Part shown: in pieces, positions 1 to 7,217 of the stretch | How the letters are laid out: each line of letters opens with the position of its first letter | Position numbering within the stretch: position 1 is the first letter of the stretch | Assembly (NCBI GenBank): GCA_005883575.1 | Contig: VBFH01000069.1 | Coordinates: 1 to 46,341, forward strand | Source of the DNA: Chloroflexota bacterium | Lineage (GTDB): Bacteria; Chloroflexota; Dormibacteria; Dormibacterales; Dormibacteraceae | Direction: 5' to 3' | DNA: 46,341 bases | Program-made: the position numbers and the translations under genes | The notes under the pieces: generated by a model | The model's database searches: none | Seen by the model: only the letters and a program-made list of their open reading frames with translations | What the model was told of the DNA's origin: nothing

Positions 1-55
1 GGCCTTGTGTCGCTGCGGAGATATGGCTGGGCAGTCACCGGCTCGCGTGCCGACA

Positions 56-451
56 TCAGAACGTCTGCGCCCAGGCGACCTCGGGCTCGATGAGATACAC
101 GACCCGATCCTCGCGCAGTGGGTACGGACTACCCAGATACTTGTGCGACATCCGGTCGATGATCTTCCATGCCCGGTCTCCGTCCACGCGCTCTCCCACG
201 CGCCCTCGGATGTGCGCCATCAGGTTGGGCTTCGCCGAGTCGGTGACCGACAGGGAAACCCGCGGGTCGCGGTCCAGGTTTCGCGCCTTCCGCGAACCTG
301 GGCTGGTCAGGACGGCCAGCCGATTTCCCTCGACCCCCACCCAGACCGGGACGCTGTGCGGCGCGCCGTCCGGAAGCACGGTCGCGATGTGTGCCACGTT
401 CGCTGCGTCGACCAGCTCGCGGACCTCGTCAGGAATGCTCGTCCGGCCCAT
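56..451 (-). CDS. PPOX-class split-barrel protein (F420/FMN-dependent type)
   Basis: The 131-residue product has the single split-barrel fold of the pyridoxamine-phosphate-oxidase/Rv1155 superfamily. The N-terminal stretch around residues 18-35 (ATVLPDG, then SVPVWVG) is the usual first strand pair, and SRKARNLDRDPRVSLSV around residues 53-69 is the cofactor-phosphate-binding region. Members bind FMN, F420 or haem; the cofactor cannot be decided here. Its first codons overlap the end of the upstream RibD-like gene by 23 bp, so it is the last gene of a three-gene operon behind a drug exporter. No clear ribosome-binding site is visible, which fits translational coupling. Confidence 0.85.
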   Translation of the reverse strand: MGRTSIPDEVRELVDAANVAHIATVLPDGAPHSVPVWVGVEGNRLAVLTSPGSRKARNLDRDPRVSLSVTDSAKPNLMAHIRGRVGERVDGDRAWKIIDRMSHKYLGSPYPLREDRVVYLIEPEVAWAQTF

Positions 452-974
452 AGGTCAAAAGTACATTGCCGTTACGGAACTCGCGGCGGGCGCGCAGGCG
501 CAGCGGCAAGCGGCGCGTTGCCGAGCTGGCGAGTGATCTGCCCGAACCGATCAGCACCGGATTGACCATGATCCTGAGCTCGTCAAGGAGGCCCTCTTCG
601 AGAAGGCCGGCCGTCAGCACAGAGCTGCCCAGGACCAGCTGCCTCCTGTCCGAGCGCAGGTCGCGCGCGTCCTTGACCAGCGTGGTGTTGTGCCACGCCG
701 GCTCCGGCGCATCGAGGGTCCGTGAGACGACGACCTTCTGGGCCTCGTTCATCCGAGACGCGACCTGCGGGTCGCTCCTGACCGCCTCTTCGCTGGGCCA
801 GTACTGAGCCATGCCCTCGTATGTCGCGCGACCGAAGATCAGCGTGTCGAACTCGTCGAGTTGATCGGCGGCGAAGTCGTTGAACTCCTCGTCCGTCCGG
901 TGCCACTCGAGGTCCCACGGTTTCTCGCCCTCGAAATAGCCGTTCAGCGTGACCATGATGAAGCTGGCGATCAT
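429..974 (-). CDS. RibD C-terminal/dihydrofolate reductase-like protein
   Basis: The predicted 181-residue protein belongs to the RibD C-terminal (DHFR-like) family of NADPH-dependent reductases. Visible features are the N-terminal strand SFIMVTLNGYFEG, the motif DTLIFGRATYEGMAQYWP around residues 43-60, and LVLGSSVLTAGLLEEGLLDEL near residue 115, which corresponds to the nucleotide-binding glycine turn. The start ATG at 974 shares an ATGA overlap with the stop of the upstream transporter gene, so the longer open frame upstream of it is rejected. The substrate is unknown; these small stand-alone members are often near efflux or regulatory genes. A second paralogue lies at 6603-7151. Confidence 0.88.
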   Translation of the reverse strand: MIASFIMVTLNGYFEGEKPWDLEWHRTDEEFNDFAADQLDEFDTLIFGRATYEGMAQYWPSEEAVRSDPQVASRMNEAQKVVVSRTLDAPEPAWHNTTLVKDARDLRSDRRQLVLGSSVLTAGLLEEGLLDELRIMVNPVLIGSGRSLASSATRRLPLRLRARREFRNGNVLLTYGPDEHS

Positions 975-2413
975 GCCGCGGCCTCGCACTCGACGCACTG
1001 CACCTCGTCCGCTCGTTGCCCGGCACGCTTCTCGCGGAGGAGGACCGCTGCGGCGGTCATGGTGAGGACGAGCATCGCCGTGCATACCGCCCAGGCGAAG
1101 TGGTAGCCGCCGGACAGCGCCGCGATGCCATCGACGCCGCCACGAACAAGCTCGAGCGTACGGCCGCCGGCCATGGTGGCGAGCACCGCCAGACCGAAAG
1201 CTCCGCCGACCTGGCCGGTCGTGTTCAGCAGACCCGAGGCGAGACCCGCGTCGGCCGGCGAGACGTCGGCCATGGCGATCATCGTCAGGGCGGGAAACGA
1301 GAGGCCGCCGCCCAGCCCGAGCAGCGCCATCGGCAGCATCAGGTAGACGAAGTAGTTGGGGTGGACGGGGCCGAACGCCACCATCGCCAGCGCGATCATG
1401 GCCACGACCTGGCCCGCGCCGAGCATGGCGCCCGCGCCGAACCGCCCGATCAGCTGTGCCGAGAACCGCACGGAGAACAGCGCCATCACAATCGCGACCG
1501 GCAGGAAGGCGAGGCCGATCGCCATCGGTCCGTAGCCCTGCACCCGCTCGAGGTCGAGCGAGCCGAGGAAGAAGAATCCGAGGAATGCGCTCGACATCAG
1601 AGCCTGGACGAGGTTTGTGCCTGCGACCTTCCGCGAGCGGAAGAGGCGAAGTGGCAGGATCGGGTTGCGTTCTCGAGCCTGGCGGATGACGAACGCCGCC
1701 AGCAGCGCGACCGCGACCGCGGTGAGGATGGCCGTGCGCGCGGACAGCAGACCGTAGTCGGACGTCTGGACGATGGCGTAGACGCCGAGCATCAGGGCCG
1801 CCGTGACCATGACGGCGCCGAGAAGGTCAGCTCCTTGTCCGAAACCGATGCCCTTGTCGTTGCTGAGCAGCCTTGCGGACACGACCGCGGTCGCGACGCC
1901 GATCGGCAGGTTGACGAAGAAGATCCAGTGCCAGCTCACGGCCTGCGTGATGAGACCGCCCGCAATAAGGCCGACCGCGGCGCCCGCAGACGCGACGAAG
2001 CTGAAGATGCCAAACGCCTTGGCGCGCTCGAGGGGCTCGGGAAAGAGGGTCACGATCATGGCGAGGATCACCGCCGAGCTCACCGCCCCGCCGATGCCCT
2101 GGACGAAACGCGCCGCGATCAGCATCGGCTGCGCGAAGGAAAGGCCGCACAGGACCGACGCGCTGGTGAAGATCGCGAGACCGGCCATGTAGACGCGCTT
2201 GCGTCCGACCAGGTCGCCAACCCGGCCGGCCAGGAGCAGCAAGCCTCCGAACGCGATCAAGTATGCGTTCACGACCCAAGCCAGTCCGGACTGGGAGAAA
2301 CCGAGGTCCTTCTGGATCGAGGGAAGGGCGACGTTGACGATCGTCATGTCGACCACGATGAGGAGAAACCCGGTGCAGAGAACGATCAGTGAAAACCAGC
2401 GCGAGTTCTTCAT
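971..2413 (-). CDS. MFS drug exporter, DHA2 (14-TMS) family
   Basis: This 480-residue polytopic protein is a proton-driven multidrug exporter of the EmrB/QacA type. The first helix carries VDMTIVNVALPSIQKDLG, the family's motif D1. GRVGDLVGRKRVYMAG around residue 73 is motif A, between helices 2 and 3. GIGGAVSSAVILAMIVTLF follows as the helix-4 region, and the alternation of hydrophobic segments fits 14 helices. It is first in an operon with the two small oxidoreductase-like proteins downstream. A perfect inverted repeat lies 27-55 bp upstream of the start, which suggests repression by an unlinked regulator. The substrate cannot be predicted. Confidence 0.93.
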   Translation of the reverse strand: MKNSRWFSLIVLCTGFLLIVVDMTIVNVALPSIQKDLGFSQSGLAWVVNAYLIAFGGLLLLAGRVGDLVGRKRVYMAGLAIFTSASVLCGLSFAQPMLIAARFVQGIGGAVSSAVILAMIVTLFPEPLERAKAFGIFSFVASAGAAVGLIAGGLITQAVSWHWIFFVNLPIGVATAVVSARLLSNDKGIGFGQGADLLGAVMVTAALMLGVYAIVQTSDYGLLSARTAILTAVAVALLAAFVIRQARERNPILPLRLFRSRKVAGTNLVQALMSSAFLGFFFLGSLDLERVQGYGPMAIGLAFLPVAIVMALFSVRFSAQLIGRFGAGAMLGAGQVVAMIALAMVAFGPVHPNYFVYLMLPMALLGLGGGLSFPALTMIAMADVSPADAGLASGLLNTTGQVGGAFGLAVLATMAGGRTLELVRGGVDGIAALSGGYHFAWAVCTAMLVLTMTAAAVLLREKRAGQRADEVQCVECEAAA

Positions 2414-2439
2414 GCTCGGTTAGACCACCATCTGCGGCG

Positions 2440-2468
2440 AAACTCATCGCTCACGAACCGATGAGTTT
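2440..2468. promoter_or_regulatory. 29-bp dyad, candidate repressor operator
   Basis: AAACTCATCG (2440-2449) and its exact reverse complement CGATGAGTTT (2459-2468) flank a 9-nt spacer. The dyad lies between the exporter start (2413) and the divergent STAS start (2495). No T-run follows, so an operator is more likely than a terminator. No regulator gene is adjacent. Confidence 0.55.
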
Positions 2469-2494
2469 GGCGGTGCTATTCCGTCTTAATTTCG

Positions 2495-2761
2495 ATGGCG
2501 CCAGAATCGGTCATCGTGAACTGCGCCCGGATCGATAAACCGGACCTGGCCGCTATCGACTGCCTCGCCCGGACTCAGCTGGCAGAGCGGCGATGCGGCC
2601 GCGACGTCCGATTGAGAAGCGCGAACGCAGATCTACTGGAGCTGATCTGCCTGGCCGGACTCGACGGCGTGCTATGCGTCGAGGTGAAGCGGCAGCCCGA
2701 AGAGGGGGAACAGCTTGGCGGTGTCGAGGAAGAAGGTGAACTCCCCGATCCGTCCGTCTGA
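2495..2761 (+). CDS. STAS-domain protein overlapping the sigma factor gene
   Basis: The 88-residue product resembles the MlaB/anti-sigma-antagonist STAS fold: AAIDCLARTQLAERRCGRDV is the long helix, RLRSANADLLELICLAGL the following strand-helix, and a short strand follows at VLCVEV. The N-terminal strand with the phosphorylatable Ser/Thr of classical antagonists is shortened or missing. The acidic tail after about residue 63 (EEGEQLGGVEEEGELPD) is encoded antisense to the C terminus of the sigma factor gene. I recall similar acidic tails on small STAS proteins of Actinobacteria, which would suggest the convergent overlap is conserved. The start is uncertain and no good ribosome-binding site is seen. 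Confidence 0.6.
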   Translation: MAPESVIVNCARIDKPDLAAIDCLARTQLAERRCGRDVRLRSANADLLELICLAGLDGVLCVEVKRQPEEGEQLGGVEEEGELPDPSV

Positions 2762-3649
2762 GATGTCGAGCACCTGGAGCGCCCAGGGGTCGTAGCCCCC
2801 GTTCGGGCTTGGCTTGTACTGTCCGTACGTCGGCATGCCGTTGGCGCTGAATGTCGGAATGACGCGCGAGCCCTGGCAGCCGATGCCGGGTCCGAACCAC
2901 CACGCGAGGATGTCGTCGCGACCGCTCAGCCACATGTCGTACGGCGGCATCGACTGGCGGGCGTCTTCCTGGATCAGCGAGGTCAGGGCTTTGACGTCGT
3001 AGCGCTCGAACGCGGCGACGTAACGCTCGAGCATCGCGCGGTCCGACTCGCTCAGAGACTGCGCGCCGTTCGATGTGCTCGCGTTGCTCTTCGCTAGCGT
3101 TGCGCGTGCACGCTGCAGCGCGCTGTTGACCGAGGCAACCGACGTGCTGAGCAGCTCCGCGACCTCGGAGGCCTGCCAGTCGAGGACGTCGCGTAAGATG
3201 AGCACGGCCCGCTGGCGCGCGGGCAGGTGCTGAAGCGCCGCGACGAAGGCGAGCCGGATCGACTCGTTGGCGACCGCAACGTCGGCGGGGTCGCGCTCTG
3301 GGGCGACCAGGTGGAGCGGGATAGGTTCGAGCCATGGGATCTCCGGGATGTGCAGATTGGACTCGATTGGCTCGCACGAAGGCCCGAGGTCCATCGGCCT
3401 CGCCCGGCGCTCCTTGCCTTTGAGCATGTCGAGGCAGACGTTGGTCGCTATGCGATACAGCCACGAGCGCATCGCGGCGCGGCCCTCGAAGCGATCGCGA
3501 CTCCGCCACGCGCGCACGAACGCGTCCTGCACGGCGTCTTCCGCATCGAAGGGCGAGCCGAGCATGCGATAGCAATACGCGGTCAGCTCGGCACGGTAGG
3601 TGTCGAGCTCGCCGAACGCGTGGGCACCCGAAAGAGTCGCCTGCGCCAT
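2672..3649 (-). CDS. ECF sigma factor, SigG-type, with SnoaL-like C-terminal domain
   Basis: The 325-residue protein has a sigma-70 region 2 at about residues 15-85 (YCYRMLGSPFDAEDAVQDAFVRAW, then RSWLYRIATNVCLD). A region 4 helix-turn-helix follows at about 140-190 (LPARQRAVLILRDVL, then SEVAELLSTSVASVNSALQRAR). A SnoaL-like domain occupies about 205-315. This order and length match the SigG/SigX5 group of extracytoplasmic-function sigma factors, where the C-terminal domain can replace a separate anti-sigma factor. The gene is monocistronic or followed only by the antisense STAS gene. The regulon is unknown. The last 90 bp are also coding on the opposite strand. Confidence 0.93.
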   Translation of the reverse strand: MAQATLSGAHAFGELDTYRAELTAYCYRMLGSPFDAEDAVQDAFVRAWRSRDRFEGRAAMRSWLYRIATNVCLDMLKGKERRARPMDLGPSCEPIESNLHIPEIPWLEPIPLHLVAPERDPADVAVANESIRLAFVAALQHLPARQRAVLILRDVLDWQASEVAELLSTSVASVNSALQRARATLAKSNASTSNGAQSLSESDRAMLERYVAAFERYDVKALTSLIQEDARQSMPPYDMWLSGRDDILAWWFGPGIGCQGSRVIPTFSANGMPTYGQYKPSPNGGYDPWALQVLDISDGRIGEFTFFLDTAKLFPLFGLPLHLDA

Positions 3650-3672
3650 TCAGCCGATTGTAGAGAGGTTCG

Positions 3673-3888
3673 TCAGGCGGTTTCTGTCAGGTCGTCGAGG
3701 TGCTCGTCGAGCCACGCCTGGCCGCATTGGACGGCGGTCTCGATCGTCCTATGTTCGTGCGAGCAGCCCCACTTGCGCTCGCGAAACCGGTCGTTGTCCT
3801 CGTACGCCTCAGCTCGATAGATCAGCGCGGAGAGCCCACCCCGGCCCGGTGAGCCATGTGAGGCCATGACCCGGATCTTCAAGGCCAC
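3673..3888 (-). CDS. Small conserved-looking hypothetical protein
   Basis: This 71-residue protein is not recognised. It starts with a strand-like MALKIRVMASHG and ends in a helical, acidic segment (ETAVQCGQAWLDEHLDDLTETA). It has two cysteines (one in KWGCSHEHRT, one in VQCGQ) and a clustered HEH. It sits just upstream of the sigma factor on the same strand (23 bp gap) and may be cotranscribed. Composition and length look like a genuine small soluble protein, but the function is unknown. Confidence 0.55.
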   Translation of the reverse strand: MALKIRVMASHGSPGRGGLSALIYRAEAYEDNDRFRERKWGCSHEHRTIETAVQCGQAWLDEHLDDLTETA

Positions 3889-3958
3889 GCCCGAAACCTA
3901 GAACCCCGCCGCTTGCCCTGTCATCGTGCATTTGTGGTACGCGGCGAACAAGTGCTCG

Positions 3959-4294
3959 CTAGGTGATATTGCTTCCCAGCTCCGCAGGTGGATCGGGAGC
4001 GAGCAAACGAAGCGTGCCATCGGCCTCGGTCGCGGCGAGCACGAGCACGTCGGAGTTGACACCGGCCACGCGGCGCGGCGGCAGGTTGAATACGCAAACG
4101 ACCTGCCGATCCGTCAACTGCACGCGCGCGTGTAATCGGTCTTCGCGGCCGCGACGGACTGGCCGTGTGCCCAGCACTCCGAAGTCGATGGTGAGGCGAA
4201 ATGACGGCTTGCGCGCTTGGAGCAGGTCTCTCACGTCGACGATCTTGCCGACACGTATGTCGAGCTTCTGGAAGTCCTCGATGGTCGCGGTCAT
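3959..4294 (-). CDS. csaA: CsaA-like tRNA-binding-domain chaperone (double frameshift suspected)
   Basis: The 111-residue product is a stand-alone OB-fold EMAP/tRNA-binding domain of the CsaA type: MTATIEDFQKLDIRVGKIVD at the N terminus, then KPSFRLTIDFG, and QVVCVFNLPPRRVAGVNSDV plus LVLAATEADG in the C-terminal half. Between them, about residues 46-58, the protein reads PVRRGREDRLHARV where CsaA normally has an SSAQIT-type segment with a conserved tyrosine. The neighbouring frame of the same DNA reads SVAAAKTDYTRA, which fits. This points to two compensating frameshifts, real or from sequencing. The ATG shares an ATGA overlap with the stop of the TetR gene, placing it third in the operon. 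Confidence 0.85.
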   Translation of the reverse strand: MTATIEDFQKLDIRVGKIVDVRDLLQARKPSFRLTIDFGVLGTRPVRRGREDRLHARVQLTDRQVVCVFNLPPRRVAGVNSDVLVLAATEADGTLRLLAPDPPAELGSNIT

Positions 4295-4902
4295 GAACGC
4301 GAGCCTACCCTGGGTGTGATCGCGTCCGCGTCAGTGAAGTAGCGCTGGAGCGTCGGCCCGATCCATCTCGCCAACCTGTCCGCGCGCGCCGAGGCCAGGG
4401 GTTCGACCTTCACCACATAACGCAGCATCGCGAGACCGACGAGTTGGCTGGCCGCGAGGCTTGCGCGCGTTTGCGGATGATCGAGCTCGAGAGCTTGCGC
4501 GAGGCGAGTCAGGATCTCTCGACTCACGAAGTCGCGCATCAGCGCGGCCGCGTTCTCGCTCGCCACCACCGAGCGCACAAGCGCATGCGCACGCGCGCCC
4601 GCTGGCGAATCCCACAGGTCGATGAAGAAGCGCGCGAGGCGGATGCCGAGGCCGGCGAGGCCCGGCTCGAGCAGTCCGGGGATAGCCTGCGCCGGGTCGA
4701 ACGGAAAATCCAGCGCCATCCTGAACAGCCCGTCTTTGGTTTCGAAGTAGTGCAGAACGAGCTTTGGATCGACCCGCGCGGACGCCGCGATGCCCCTGAT
4801 CGTCGCGCCCTCGTAGCCGTGCCCGGCGAACTGGGAGCGGGCAGCGGCGAGGATCTTCTCGCGAGTCCCGCCGGCGCCAGGCCTTCTACCGGTTCGGGGC
4901 AT
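4291..4902 (-). CDS. TetR/AcrR-family repressor
   Basis: This 203-residue regulator has an N-terminal helix-turn-helix at about residues 14-60 (EKILAAARSQFAGHGYEGAT, IRGIAASARVDPKLVLHYFETKDGLF) and an all-helical ligand-binding domain after it. The C terminus (SQLVGLAMLRYVVKVEPLAS) closely resembles that of the second TetR at 38964-39629, so the two are paralogues of one subfamily. The start at 4902 overlaps the upstream permease gene by 17 bp, and the stop overlaps csaA. It therefore probably autoregulates this operon through the long dyad at 5928-5963. Confidence 0.93.
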   Translation of the reverse strand: MPRTGRRPGAGGTREKILAAARSQFAGHGYEGATIRGIAASARVDPKLVLHYFETKDGLFRMALDFPFDPAQAIPGLLEPGLAGLGIRLARFFIDLWDSPAGARAHALVRSVVASENAAALMRDFVSREILTRLAQALELDHPQTRASLAASQLVGLAMLRYVVKVEPLASARADRLARWIGPTLQRYFTDADAITPRVGSRS

Positions 4903-5911
4903 GAGCGGCCACGTCGCCCCGGATGCGATCGCCGGCAGGGGCTGCGGACCTGCGCGCGACCATCTCGCCGACGGCGAGGAGCGCCAGGCCACCGGCGAGC
5001 CAGAGCCCAAGCACGGCCAGGGGTATGCCGAGCCCCGCGTTGTCGAAGTAAAGGACGCCCCGAATGGCGCTGTACAGCTGTCCCGCCGGCATCGCCGGCG
5101 CCAGCCACCGGTACGCGTCGGGGAGGAGCTGGCTGCCGATCGGGCCTCCGGAGCAGACCAGGTCGAGAAGCACGGCCACCAGCGCCGCCAGAGCGATTCC
5201 TGGCCGGCCGAGCAGGCGGGCTGCACCCGCGACCACGGCCCCGATCGCGGCGGAGCCCAACCCGACGAGGGCGGTCGCCGTCCAGAATCCGGATCCGTAG
5301 TCGCCCGCGATCCATGTCGCAACGCCCATCGCGATCGGAGCCGCGGCCAGAGCGTAGGCAACGACGACGAGGCTGCGGCCGCTGAAACCAGGCCCTCTTC
5401 GCAGACCCAGGAGGGCCTGGGCGATGAGTGTGGAGACGAGAATGGCCAGGACTACGAAGAAGAGGATCAGCCCGTGTGGGTCGCCGGCGGTGAATGGATG
5501 GACGGTCTCGATCGGTAGCGCCTGACCCTGGGCTTGAAAGACTTTGGTGAATGCGCCCGTGATCACGCCGGTCGCGCCATCACCGGCAGCGCCCGCCACG
5601 ATGAGGCGCGGACCACCAGGACGGATTACGAGCGCCACGTCGACGGAGCGAGAGTCGATCGCGGCGCGCGCGTCCGCCTCGCTGGCGTAGGTCGTGAACT
5701 GGAAGGCGCCCGGCGCATTGGCTGCAAAGGCGTCAGCGATCGGCTGGGTTGCTGCCGGCGGCCCGGCCAGCCCTACCGAAATGTCGTGCGGCTGAGGGCT
5801 TTTGATCGCGGGCGCGATCAGGCCGATCAACGTGATCAGCGCCAGCAGGCCGGCCAGAACCGGCTGCAAGTATGTCTCGATCTGATTTCGGACTGCAGGC
5901 CTATCGCTCAT
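4886..5911 (-). CDS. ABC-2/YhgE-Pip-like membrane protein
   Basis: The 341-residue protein has one helix near residues 18-38, a large extracytoplasmic region of roughly 110 residues, then about five helices. This is the layout of the ABC-2 permease superfamily, notably YhgE/Pip-like or DUF3533 exporter proteins. The extracellular part contains ADARAAIDSRSVDVALVIRPGG, which resembles the lower-arm region of these permeases. No ATPase gene is in the operon. The ATG at 5911 is chosen because GGAGGG lies about 8 nt upstream; the alternative TTG at 5929 is weaker. It is the first gene of the permease-TetR-csaA operon and is likely the TetR target, perhaps exporting a toxic compound. Confidence 0.75.
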   Translation of the reverse strand: MSDRPAVRNQIETYLQPVLAGLLALITLIGLIAPAIKSPQPHDISVGLAGPPAATQPIADAFAANAPGAFQFTTYASEADARAAIDSRSVDVALVIRPGGPRLIVAGAAGDGATGVITGAFTKVFQAQGQALPIETVHPFTAGDPHGLILFFVVLAILVSTLIAQALLGLRRGPGFSGRSLVVVAYALAAAPIAMGVATWIAGDYGSGFWTATALVGLGSAAIGAVVAGAARLLGRPGIALAALVAVLLDLVCSGGPIGSQLLPDAYRWLAPAMPAGQLYSAIRGVLYFDNAGLGIPLAVLGLWLAGGLALLAVGEMVARRSAAPAGDRIRGDVAAHAPNR

Positions 5912-5927
5912 GGCGCCACCCTCCAAC

Positions 5928-5963
5928 AATTCATCCTGCGTAGAATTCTACATCTGATGAATT
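5928..5963. promoter_or_regulatory. 36-bp nested dyad, candidate TetR operator
   Basis: A perfect 12-bp palindrome GTAGAATTCTAC (5940-5951) is centred at 5945.5. It is flanked by an outer inverted repeat AATTCATC (5928-5935) and GATGAATT (5956-5963) with the same centre. The site is 17-52 bp upstream of the permease start, where a repressor would block the promoter. Binding by the TetR encoded at 4291-4902 is inferred from position. Confidence 0.7.
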
Positions 5964-5970
5964 ACCGCGG

Positions 5971-6537
5971 TCAAGTCAGAAGTGAGAGGACGAGCAAAGC
6001 CTCGCCGACGTGGTAGGGAACGATGTTCACGATCCTGCCGTACCGGATCGGTTTCACAAACCGGTTCCACGCCAGGATCGCGTCCGAGTAAAAGAACAGC
6101 AGCGCACCCGCCAAGGCGACCACCGACCCCGTGGCCCCGGCGCTGGCGACCATGACGACAAAGACCGCCACGTAAGCCAAGACCGGCGACACCAGCGAAG
6201 GTCGCGCCTTTTTCAAGGCGCGGTAGATCGGGGGCAGGAAGATGGCCGCGGAAACGAGCGCGATAACGAGCGCCACCGCGAGCAGGGCGAGGTGCAGGTC
6301 GCGCGCACGAAAGCCCGCGATGTAAACGAGATGCTCGACTAGGGCTGCGACCAATCCCGCCAGGAACATGTCCCGCGGCATCATGAGGAAGAGGTCGCTG
6401 AGCAGACCAAACGCGAGCGCCGCGAGGAAGAAGTCGCGCTGCACGGCGCTCGCTGGGTGCATCGCGACGGCGACGGCGATCAAGCCGACCATGACTCCCG
6501 GCTTGGCCGCATACTCCAGCGCTCTTTGCGAGGTCAA
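5971..6537 (-). CDS. YhhN/TMEM86-family membrane protein (lysoplasmalogenase-like)
   Basis: This very hydrophobic protein (188 residues from the TTG at 6537) has about seven to eight helices. It carries the YhhN/TMEM86 signatures FGLLSDLFLMMP, in which the Asp is catalytic in the family, and FFYSDAILAWNRF with the second Asp. Members hydrolyse the vinyl-ether bond of lysoplasmalogen or an unknown lipid. The frame stays open upstream of the TTG and encodes TAAVLLAATAGLAVADWTAV, which looks like the missing first helix. No ATG, GTG or TTG exists there, so the true start may be CTG at 6606, overlapping the upstream stop, or the start has been lost. Confidence 0.82.
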   Translation of the reverse strand: MTSQRALEYAAKPGVMVGLIAVAVAMHPASAVQRDFFLAALAFGLLSDLFLMMPRDMFLAGLVAALVEHLVYIAGFRARDLHLALLAVALVIALVSAAIFLPPIYRALKKARPSLVSPVLAYVAVFVVMVASAGATGSVVALAGALLFFYSDAILAWNRFVKPIRYGRIVNIVPYHVGEALLVLSLLT

Positions 6538-6602
6538 GACCGCTGTCCAGTCCGCGACGGCAAGGCCGGCCGTCGCGGCCAGCAGGACCGCGGCTGTTGT
6601 CG

Positions 6603-7151
6603 TCAGGAGGTCTTGACCGGCTCGAACTCGAGGATGACGATCCCGGAAGCGAACCGCTTGGTGTCCGTCAGACGAAGCTCTCGCCGCCCGGGCTCGTTGT
6701 CGAAGAGGCGCCTGCCCTCCCCGACCACGACCGGGTGGACCATGAATCGGTAGAGGTCGATCATGTTCTCGCGCATCAACGCGTTGAACAGCATGCCGCT
6801 GCCGGCGAGGAGAAGGTCCTTACCCGGTTGCAGTTTCAGCCTGCGGACCTCCTCGACGACATCGCCCTTGACCGCTTTCGAACCCGCCCACTTCAGCTTG
6901 TCGAGGGTCGACGTGACCACGTACTTCGGCATCGTGTTCATCTTCTCGCCGAATTCACCAGTGCCCTCCATCGTCGGCCACGCGGCCGCGAAGCCTTCGT
7001 AGGTGCGCCGTCCCAGCAGCTGCGCGTCGCTCGCGCGCAGCTCATCGAACTTGAACTGGCCGGCCTCCTCATTGAACCACGGTCCCGACCAGTGGCCGGG
7101 CTCCTCGAAAACTCCGTCCAGCGACACGTACTCCGTGGCGACAAGCCTCAT
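6603..7151 (-). CDS. RibD C-terminal/dihydrofolate reductase-like protein
   Basis: The 182-residue protein is a second DHFR-like RibD_C reductase. It begins MRLVATEYVSLDGVFEEPGH, a typical first strand with the following loop, has LLGRRTYEGFAAAWP around residues 45-59, and LLLAGSGMLFNALMRENMIDLY near residue 115 as the NADPH-binding turn. The ribosome-binding site AGGAGGG lies about 8 nt upstream of the ATG. It ends where the YhhN gene begins and follows the metal-transporter operon on the same strand at 66 bp distance. The substrate is unknown. Confidence 0.9.
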   Translation of the reverse strand: MRLVATEYVSLDGVFEEPGHWSGPWFNEEAGQFKFDELRASDAQLLGRRTYEGFAAAWPTMEGTGEFGEKMNTMPKYVVTSTLDKLKWAGSKAVKGDVVEEVRRLKLQPGKDLLLAGSGMLFNALMRENMIDLYRFMVHPVVVGEGRRLFDNEPGRRELRLTDTKRFASGIVILEFEPVKTS

Positions 7152-7217
7152 GCTCAGCCCTCCTGAAAAAACCTACGCACGCTGGTTTAGACGATCGCGC
7201 ATGGCGCGAATCATCGG

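Noticed and set aside
1016-2392. 458-codon plus-strand open frame
   Set aside because: It is the antisense of the DHA2 exporter gene; the product is low-complexity (Arg, Asp, Glu, His-rich) with no domain.
3077-3107. Alternative short frames inside the sigma factor gene
   Set aside because: The sigma region 4 helix-turn-helix is intact in the main frame, so these are shadows.
4903-5361. N-terminal extension of the TetR gene
   Set aside because: The in-frame upstream part is the permease gene in another frame; the ATG at 4902 gives a normal TetR length.
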